Below are positions 56,440 through 64,000 of a stretch of DNA of 64,000 bases, one piece after another. The stretch lies in assembly GCF_902498845.1 (NCBI RefSeq), contig NZ_CABVLM010000005.1:248001-312000 (forward strand), written 5' to 3'. The stretch comes from Pseudoalteromonas rhizosphaerae. Its GTDB lineage: Bacteria > Pseudomonadota > Gammaproteobacteria > Enterobacterales > Alteromonadaceae. The first letter of the stretch is position 1, and the number at the start of each line of letters is the position of its first letter. Made by a program: the position numbers and the translations under genes. The notes below the pieces were generated by a model. It saw only the letters and a program-made list of their open reading frames with translations, had not been told where the DNA came from and did not search any database.

Positions 56440-56793
56440 GTGACTCGGCGTGTTTATCAAACCCTATTTTTAATCAGTATTCTGGTATTTACCTTTTTGT
56501 TTGCCCGCGATTTTAGGGGCGTTGGGGTATCGTCACTGCCTCACCTAGATAAGTTAGTACATTTTACTATTTTCTTTGTTCTGGCAGCCGTCATGGTCAG
56601 AGCATTCAAGCTACCTGTATTCGTTCACCTCGTGTTATTAGCATTTTATGGCATTGCTATTGAGCTAATGCAAAGCACAATCCCTTATCGTAGCGCCTCT
56701 GTTGCTGATGTTGTTGCTGACTTTTCTGGGGCTGCTAGTTTCTTTTTGTTGTTCGGTATTTATTCTCGTTTTAAAAAGAATCAAAATGGCTAA
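56440..56793 (+). CDS. VanZ-like small membrane protein
   Basis: The 117 residues have four hydrophobic segments and the VanZ-type pattern HLDKLVHFTIFFVLAA, GIAIELMQSTIPYRSASVADVVADFSGA. The start is GTG 56440 with AGGA eight bases upstream. VanZ proteins contribute to teicoplanin resistance in enterococci, but most members have unknown roles. Its last codons overlap the panE start by eight bases. Confidence 0.82.
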   Translation: MTRRVYQTLFLISILVFTFLFARDFRGVGVSSLPHLDKLVHFTIFFVLAAVMVRAFKLPVFVHLVLLAFYGIAIELMQSTIPYRSASVADVVADFSGAASFFLLFGIYSRFKKNQNG

Positions 56794-57688
56794 TATATTC
56801 GTCGTTGGCGATGGTGCCATTGGGCTGCTCTATAGCCATTATTTGAGTCAACAGCACAGGGTCACCCTACTTACCAAGCATGCTATTGACGAACCTCGTT
56901 TTTATCAACAAGCAAACGCGCCAAAACAAACAATTAATTGCCAACTGACAAACCTGACTAAATTATCCGAGCACGGCCAAGTCGATGTTATTATTTTTAC
57001 TGTTAAAGCATATCAAGTTGCCACCGCATTTAGGCAACTAAAGCCTTTTTTAAGCGCTCAATGCCAATTAATTTTATCTCACAATGGCATGGGTAATGTA
57101 GATGAAATAAATAGCGAACTTACAAAACAACAAGGACTATATTTTTTAACAACACGTTTAGCGGGCTACAAAGATACACCTTTTAGTGTGTTGCATACTG
57201 GTATCGGGAGCAGCATTTTAGGTGATTGTAACCAGCAAGCAAAAACACAACTCGCTGAAGTTAAAAATCTACTAAACGCTATTCCTGAATTAACAACCAC
57301 AAATAATATACAACAATTACGCTTTGAAAAATTACTCGTTAATATTGCTATTAATCCACTCAGTGCGCTGCACAATGTGAAAAATGGCGCACTGACTGCA
57401 CCACAGTTTAGTGGCATAATTTTAAATATCTTAAACGAAGCGTGTACCGTAGCAAATAAACTAGGTATTAATGTGCGACTTGCTGAAGCATTAGCGAACG
57501 CCTATCAAGTGATGAGTGATACCAAAAACAATTACTCATCAATGCATCAAGATGTCGCCCATAATCGCATCACAGAAATTGACGCGATGTGCGGTTATAT
57601 TTGCCAAAAAGGTAATCAACTCGGTATTAATACCCCTCACAATCAATCTTTACTCGATGCTATCAGACATAAAAAAAGCGCGATTTAA
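56786..57688 (+). CDS. panE: 2-dehydropantoate 2-reductase
   Basis: NADPH-dependent reduction of ketopantoate to pantoate for CoA synthesis. ATG 56786 gives 300 residues beginning with the nucleotide-binding MANIFVVGDGAIGLLYSHYL; longer frames run through the vanZ-like gene. Other family features are FTVKAYQV, SHNGMGN, the catalytic-Lys region FEKLLVNIAINPLSALHNVKNG and the SSMHQDVAHNRITEID stretch. It overlaps the vanZ-like stop, so the two are coupled. It is convergent with thiI. Confidence 0.93.
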   Translation: MANIFVVGDGAIGLLYSHYLSQQHRVTLLTKHAIDEPRFYQQANAPKQTINCQLTNLTKLSEHGQVDVIIFTVKAYQVATAFRQLKPFLSAQCQLILSHNGMGNVDEINSELTKQQGLYFLTTRLAGYKDTPFSVLHTGIGSSILGDCNQQAKTQLAEVKNLLNAIPELTTTNNIQQLRFEKLLVNIAINPLSALHNVKNGALTAPQFSGIILNILNEACTVANKLGINVRLAEALANAYQVMSDTKNNYSSMHQDVAHNRITEIDAMCGYICQKGNQLGINTPHNQSLLDAIRHKKSAI

Positions 57689-57717
57689 CTCGCGCTTGTT
57701 ATTAATAACTATCAACC

Positions 57718-59175
57718 TTACGGGCGATAAACTTTAACATTGGCAAAGCCATTTTCATGTAAAATAAGCGCCTGTAGCTGACTCATTACACCTTTAGTGC
57801 AATATAAGTAGTAGTCTTTGTCTTGCGGTAGGTCTGCAAATTTGGTCGCTAAGCGGAAAAATGGCAAATGCACAACTTCTATCCCATTAATTTCAAGCGG
57901 TGCTGCATCTTCTTCTTCCGGCGAGCGAATATCAACAACAACTGCATCAGCTGGTAAATCAGAAACTGACTCGGCCTCTTTTAGCTCTTGTTTAGCTTCA
58001 ACGTCAATGTCACGAATATCCATAATACGTGCGTTTTCAATAACAGTATTGAGCACATCAAAATCAAACTTTTGCTCTTCAGCTTCTACTACGGCAATTT
58101 TAGCTTTAACTGTAGGCTTTTTAGAAATCACACCACAGTATTCCGGCATAGTTTCGGCCATTTCTGCGGTGCCGATTTTACGAGCGATGTTTATAATTTC
58201 TTGTTTGTCGTGTTGGATCAGCGGGCGTAATATAAGCGTTTCGGTAACACGGTCAATCACACTTAAGTTGGCTAATGTTTGACTTGAAACTTGGCCTAGA
58301 CTCTCACCGGTAACAAGCGCTTGAATCCCCATTTTTTCAGCTATTTGGCTGCCTGCACGCATCATCATACGTTTGAGAACTACACCCATTTGACTGTTTT
58401 CAACATTTTCTAAAATTTCGGCAACAACGGGGTCAAAGTCAACACTGATAAATTTAACTTTATGGGTTGAGCTAAACTGCTTCCAAATATAATAGCTGGC
58501 TTGTTTAACACCAATCTCGTGCGCCGCACCGCCTAAATTGAAGAACAAAAAGTGCGTACGAGCGCCTTTGCGGATCATTTGATAACTAGCAACGCCTGAG
58601 TCAAATCCACCTGACATTAACGACAAGACATCTTCTTGCGTTGGTAATGGGAAACCGGCCATACCATGATGGGTGTGCGTTACTACGTAAGCTTTATCAT
58701 CTTTAATTTCAAGACGAATAGTTACTTCAGGATTTTTTAGTCTTACGCTGGCGCCATCGACGTGCTGATTTAAACCACCACCCACATAACGCTCTACATC
58801 GGTAGAGGTGAAATCATGCTTACCTTGGCGCTTACAACGTACACAGAATGTTTTGCCCACGACGGTGTGGCCAACCATATCTAACGCTTTTTCGTAAATA
58901 TCGTGCAGGTTTTCGTAGTTAGTTTCGGTCACTTCAATAAACTGCACAATACCTGGGATCCGTTGTAAGCCATCGATAAAATCAAGGCGCATTTGTGCGT
59001 CATCTGATTTAGTTACGACGGATATATTGTCCCAGTTATTTTGTACTTGTACTTTTTCGTCAAGCTTGCGTAACACAATTTTAATGTTGTTTTCTAACAA
59101 CTTAGTAAAGCGTTTACGCACAGAGCGGCTTTTAATGGCTATTTCAGGATGGAGTTTGACGATAAATTTAAGCAT
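57718..59175 (-). CDS. thiI: tRNA 4-thiouridine sulfurtransferase ThiI
   Basis: Makes 4-thiouridine at position 8 of tRNA and supplies sulfur for the thiamine thiazole. The 485 residues contain a ferredoxin-like N-terminus, a THUMP domain (about 60-165) and a PP-loop ATP pyrophosphatase with LSLMSGGFDSGVASY (about 185-200). A conserved Cys lies in PEYCGVISKKP. A C-terminal rhodanese domain (about 405-485) carries active-site Cys459 in YLYCTKGVMSQ. The rhodanese extension is typical of Gammaproteobacteria. Confidence 0.96.
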   Translation of the reverse strand: MLKFIVKLHPEIAIKSRSVRKRFTKLLENNIKIVLRKLDEKVQVQNNWDNISVVTKSDDAQMRLDFIDGLQRIPGIVQFIEVTETNYENLHDIYEKALDMVGHTVVGKTFCVRCKRQGKHDFTSTDVERYVGGGLNQHVDGASVRLKNPEVTIRLEIKDDKAYVVTHTHHGMAGFPLPTQEDVLSLMSGGFDSGVASYQMIRKGARTHFLFFNLGGAAHEIGVKQASYYIWKQFSSTHKVKFISVDFDPVVAEILENVENSQMGVVLKRMMMRAGSQIAEKMGIQALVTGESLGQVSSQTLANLSVIDRVTETLILRPLIQHDKQEIINIARKIGTAEMAETMPEYCGVISKKPTVKAKIAVVEAEEQKFDFDVLNTVIENARIMDIRDIDVEAKQELKEAESVSDLPADAVVVDIRSPEEEDAAPLEINGIEVVHLPFFRLATKFADLPQDKDYYLYCTKGVMSQLQALILHENGFANVKVYRP

Positions 59176-59279
59176 AGTTTACTCGTTAGACAATATTTAG
59201 GATTCACGCACCCACGTGTTGGGCGCGCGATTATAACAAAAAATCTAACGTCTAGGAAATAAACAACCGCTGCGTTTAA

Positions 59280-59930
59280 TTAAACAGGCTCTGCTTGTGC
59301 CGCTAATTTACTGTATTTTTCGCGTAACAAGTTAATTTTTGGGATACTTTGCTCGGTACCAAATGCTTTAAAAAGCGCTAACACTTTTAAAATACCATTA
59401 TAAATATCTTGCTGCATTAACTCACCGCTTAACCGTCTGGCTTTAATGTAAGGAGTCCAAAAACTGACGGTGATTTTTAGCATATGAGCAAGTTCAACGG
59501 TATCTTCATCATCAATTGCGATCATCCCACCTTCACGCAGGCCAATCACAATTTCGCGCACTTGACTTAACAAAGCCTCTTGAAACTCAATATAATCTTT
59601 TTTCAGTACTTCGTCGCGAGATAAAATGTCACCCAAATTGTCATAGAAAAAATGAAAACGCCACATCAACTCAAACAAAGCATCAAGATACCCAGTTAAG
59701 TGTGTTAGTGCTTCATCCTGCTTTTCCATTGGCACAAATTGAGTGTGTAAATGCTTACTATATAATGCAAAAATATGGCGAATAATGTCTTCTTTATTTT
59801 TAAAGTGATAATAAAGATTACCGGGACTGATGCCCATATGTGAAGCGATATGGTTGGTTGTGACCGCACGCTCGCCATGTTGGTTAAATAGCATTATGCT
59901 GGTTGTAATTATTTTATCCTTGGTACTCAT
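59280..59930 (-). CDS. TetR/AcrR-family transcriptional regulator
   Basis: The 216 residues have an N-terminal TetR helix-turn-helix (about 5-50; TTNHIASHMGISPGNLYYHFKNKEDIIRHIF) and a helical ligand domain. The wide TISPGNLYYHF form resembles regulators of fatty acid or membrane genes, but the target cannot be inferred. It is divergent from coaD across 240 bp, and no obvious palindromic operator was recognised there. Confidence 0.88.
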   Translation of the reverse strand: MSTKDKIITTSIMLFNQHGERAVTTNHIASHMGISPGNLYYHFKNKEDIIRHIFALYSKHLHTQFVPMEKQDEALTHLTGYLDALFELMWRFHFFYDNLGDILSRDEVLKKDYIEFQEALLSQVREIVIGLREGGMIAIDDEDTVELAHMLKITVSFWTPYIKARRLSGELMQQDIYNGILKVLALFKAFGTEQSIPKINLLREKYSKLAAQAEPV

Positions 59931-60147
59931 ATCCTGCTACTCTGATTATTTTTATTAGAGTAAATGCCCATAATTCACTCAGTATTATTAGCCGCGCAGT
60001 ATATACAAATATAATCCAATAAAATACCACCTTGAAAATTTCTAATCCATAATTCGTAGTTATTGTTTCTTATTGAAATAAACTCATTTACAAATGAAAA
60101 TATGCAGTCGCAATTTGCAGGCTGATCTGGACAACAAAGACTGTTAA

Positions 60148-62050
<1,903 letters not shown>

Positions 62051-62054
<4 letters not shown>

Positions 62055-62575
62055 GTTTTCGAAACAAGGGCCTGATTTTTATTTAGACCCTTGATTATCC
62101 TAGCTTTTTGTAATAATTTGCTTAAGCCTAAAAAATCTTTATTTATAGCTAAGGCTGTTATCATTATCACATCGCATATATTGACACCAAAAGAATAAAC
62201 TGACCAAAGCCACCAAGGCTCAGAATTTAAACGCACATAGATATCGCAATAAATTGCGGCAATTAAAATCGCATTTAAGATAAGCCCACACATAATATAG
62301 CAATTAACTGGAGAGGGGCTAATCTTTTGATATCTGATCAACAATCCAATGCATGTAAGAGTAAGCAAATCGTATATAAACCAGTTCAAATAAATTGAAT
62401 ACACTAAATATAAGAGCTCGCTCGTTATATAAGAAACGGCCATTATAAATGAAAGTATTACTATGCTTTTATTGGGGTTATTTATGTACAGTACCCAATT
62501 TAATAAAAAGACCATTAAGAATCCCCACTCGATAAATACACCGATGTACGGACCAACTACGTCATTTATAAACAT
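62051..62575 (-). CDS. Small polytopic membrane protein, paralog B
   Basis: I do not recognise the family. The 174 residues have about six hydrophobic segments and a short basic C-terminal tail. It aligns by eye with its upstream neighbour: shared N-terminal WGFLM-F--N--IY, central YDLLTLTC/YDFVTLLC, and C-terminal W---YSFGVNI-D--MI-AL---D-LGL. It is a tandem duplicate, three bases after the neighbour's stop. Function unknown. Confidence 0.7.
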
Positions 62576-62578
62576 AGG

Positions 62579-63112
62579 CTAAATGGAGTGTTTTATGTGA
62601 TGTGTTTTAAATAATGCTTTAATTGCATTTTTAAGCCTAATTAAACCTAAAATGTCACGATCGACAATCAAGGCTACTATCATTGTAAAATCAATGATAT
62701 TTACACCAAAAGAGTATATGTCCCAAAGAATCCAATAAGTTGAATTTTCATAAACCTGAACATCTAAATACACAGAAACAAACAATAGGATATTTATAGA
62801 CAAACCGCAGACAAGATAAATAAATGACGGTGTAGAGTTCTTTATAACGAGATAGCATCCCGCCAAACATAGTAATGTCACAAAATCATATAATGCCCAA
62901 TGCATATATGTGACTGCAGTAGAAGATAGCCATGTAAAGAAATGATCCCCTGCCATATAGGAGATCATCATAATAAATGAACTGATTAACAGCGTAGTTT
63001 TTCTTTTAACATCTATAGAGTATATAAAGATATTAAAAAAAAATGCCATTAAAAACCCCCAAGCACTCAATGCAGAAAGGGAGAAAAAACCAAATTGTTC
63101 AGTTAAAAACAT
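62579..63112 (-). CDS. Small polytopic membrane protein, paralog A
   Basis: I do not recognise the family. The 177 residues have about six hydrophobic segments. Shared features with paralog B are the N-terminal AWGFLMAFFFN, YDFVTLLCLAG and the conserved WDIYSFGVNIIDFTMIVALIVDRDILGL near the C-terminus. It lies eight bases after the 69-residue gene and three before paralog B, so the three form a compact operon. Confidence 0.7.
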   Translation of the reverse strand: MFLTEQFGFFSLSALSAWGFLMAFFFNIFIYSIDVKRKTTLLISSFIMMISYMAGDHFFTWLSSTAVTYMHWALYDFVTLLCLAGCYLVIKNSTPSFIYLVCGLSINILLFVSVYLDVQVYENSTYWILWDIYSFGVNIIDFTMIVALIVDRDILGLIRLKNAIKALFKTHHIKHSI

Positions 63113-63119
63113 TTCACTC

Positions 63120-63329
63120 CTATTGAGGCCTTTTATCTCGAGGAAGCATCACCCCACCACCGCGCTGGATTTCAGCTTCACCTTTAGCCGCTAGTAAGGC
63201 TTCATTAGATATAGACACTGTATCAGATTGTAGGGTTTTATTACTAGCGCTTTGTTCAAGTGCTGGCTTTGATTGTTGCATATTATTGTATGCTTGCATT
63301 TGTAATTGGCTGTTAGCTGTAACTTGCAT
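63120..63329 (-). CDS. Small soluble protein of unknown function (69 aa)
   Basis: First gene of a three-gene unit, with AAAGGA eight bases before the start. The product is polar: a Gln/Asn/Met-rich N-terminus (MQVTANSQLQMQAYNNMQQ), a DTVSISNEALLAAKGE segment like the short motifs near the termini of flagellar hook-associated proteins, and a Gly-rich basic C-terminus (RGGGVMLPRDKRPQ). No signal peptide. The strong ribosome-binding site supports it as real. Confidence 0.6.
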   Translation of the reverse strand: MQVTANSQLQMQAYNNMQQSKPALEQSASNKTLQSDTVSISNEALLAAKGEAEIQRGGGVMLPRDKRPQ

Positions 63330-63556
63330 AAGATTAATCCTTTCAATAAATGTTGAATAAATGACTTATTAAATAAGCCACTGTTTTTAACGCTCTGATA
63401 ACTGCTTGGCGCTTTTAAAGATGAACTCACGCTGAGCCATCTTACATCTAGTAATAAGCAATTACTGATCCAACATTTTAAAAAACGATCTTTTTTGATC
63501 TTTTATTTGCTACAGCGCATCCCACACAACAGGTCATACCAGATATGATAAGGCAT

Positions 63557-63589
63557 AAAAAAACGCACAGGGATAACCGTACGTTTTTT
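63557..63589 (-). terminator. Probable terminator after the GNAT gene
   Basis: AAAAACG and CGTTTTT arms, with internal GG/CC pairing, are followed by T-rich sequence on the minus strand, 14 bases after the GNAT stop. Confidence 0.6.
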
Positions 63590-63602
63590 ATATCCAGGGA
63601 TT

Positions 63603-64000
63603 TTAAGCTACATTTTTACACGGGATCTCCGCGTTCCGACTTTGCTTCAAAATAAATTCCATCGCGACTTCGTCACAATTGTCTCTGCGTAAACACAGTT
63701 CACAATCTTTCATTACCTTTTCCGGTAAGCTGTCTTTGGTACAGAATGTGAAACCTTGTTTTTCAAAGAAATCAGGTACTCGCGTCAAAACAATGATGCG
63801 ATTTAGTGCCAATTTTTTGGCTTTAACTAATAAGTGTTCAACTAACTGACGACCTTGCCCAGTGATACCGGTTTCAGGATCTATCCCTAGTGAACGAATT
63901 TCAGCAAGACCAGTATCATAAATATACAGTGATGCGCAGCCCGCGACTTCTCCAGCAACTTCGGTAACCGCAAACTCATTGATTGAATGTACCATGTCGC
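63603..64000 (-). CDS. N-acetylglutamate synthase-like GNAT domain, 5' end beyond the window
   Basis: The frame continues past the right edge; 132 codons are visible. The GNAT core reads VAGCASLYIYDTGLAEIRSLGI (strands 4-5), then GITGQGRQLVEHLLVKAKKL (acetyl-CoA loop, with QGRQL for the usual Q-x-x-G-x-G/A), IIVLTRVPDFFEKQGF and SLPEKVMKDCELC. A Cys cluster (CELCLRRDNC) and EVAMEFIL follow. This resembles short N-acetylglutamate synthases or the C-terminal domain of ArgH(A), the argininosuccinate lyase fusion known in marine Gammaproteobacteria. The internal ATG near 63995 would leave the domain truncated, so this is a fragment. Confidence 0.75.
   Translation of the reverse strand, partial: DMVHSINEFAVTEVAGEVAGCASLYIYDTGLAEIRSLGIDPETGITGQGRQLVEHLLVKAKKLALNRIIVLTRVPDFFEKQGFTFCTKDSLPEKVMKDCELCLRRDNCDEVAMEFILKQSRNAEIPCKNVA

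Noticed and set aside
56702..56785. Longer N-terminus for panE
   Set aside because: It reads through the vanZ-like gene in another frame; the Rossmann motif starts at ATG 56786.

Overview
The window looks like chromosome of a marine gammaproteobacterium of the Alteromonadales, most likely Pseudoalteromonas. The evidence is the AT-leaning composition, the pdhR-aceE-aceF-lpdA / ampE-ampD / nadC-pil order, the yajQ-panE-thiI group and the gene content; no rRNA marker is present. Nearly everything is ordinary housekeeping DNA. No transposase, integrase, prophage, CRISPR array, tRNA or rRNA gene was seen.

Layout. 1-6791 (minus): pyruvate dehydrogenase operon, with lpdA cut by the left edge, three-lipoyl aceF, aceE and the regulator pdhR; a promoter and PdhR-type operator sit before pdhR. 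7100-7485 and 9034-10107 are arrays of nested palindromic repeats around ampE-ampD. 10193-19567 (plus): nadC, pilin pilA, a probable pilin-glycosylating O-antigen-ligase-type gene, pilC, a 1.2-kb repeat array, pilD, coaE, a displaced pilB, and yacG. 19718-25769 (minus): NRAMP-like transporter, hibernation factor, ppnP, hotdog thioesterase, a membrane-protein gene followed by an integron attC-like site, and transketolase. 26044 onward: metK with a MetJ box, dgkA and an LtaS-like alkaline-phosphatase-fold transferase, a START protein, CYTH-CHAD triphosphatase, SH3-domain protein, and a putA / Lrp-family pair with an Lrp-type operator between them. 38485-42920: HD-GYP protein, gspB-gspA, cca. 42930-46290: two DUF1566-type secreted proteins and two uncharacterised genes. 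46537-51374: RND efflux pair and msrA. 51458-53270: two AT-rich exported proteins of unknown function. 53575-55630: BtuB-like receptor under a cobalamin riboswitch. 55796-62054: yajQ, vanZ-like, panE, thiI, a TetR regulator, coaD and a Wzi-like protein. 62051-63329: three small genes including two membrane paralogs. Right edge: 3' part of an N-acetylglutamate-synthase-like GNAT domain.

The least explained feature is a family of composite intergenic repeats at six sites (about 7.1, 9.0-10.1, 14.7-15.9, 19.6, 27.3-27.7 and 33.5-33.9 kb). The core is an inverted pair of related short hairpins sharing GGTAAAC. Cores alternate with about 150-bp dyad-symmetric spacers at a period near 200 bp, or with a longer module. 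Heptanucleotide tandem repeats abut the pilC-pilD array on both sides, and the heptamer words also occur inside the long module. This resembles a BIME/REP-like system, but no mobilising gene is visible here. Other points of interest are the pilA plus ligase cassette with relocated pilB, the lone cassette-like gene with an attC-like site, the NRAMP protein lacking the canonical metal-binding motifs, and a 22-codon signal-peptide-like ORF antisense to the aceE leader.
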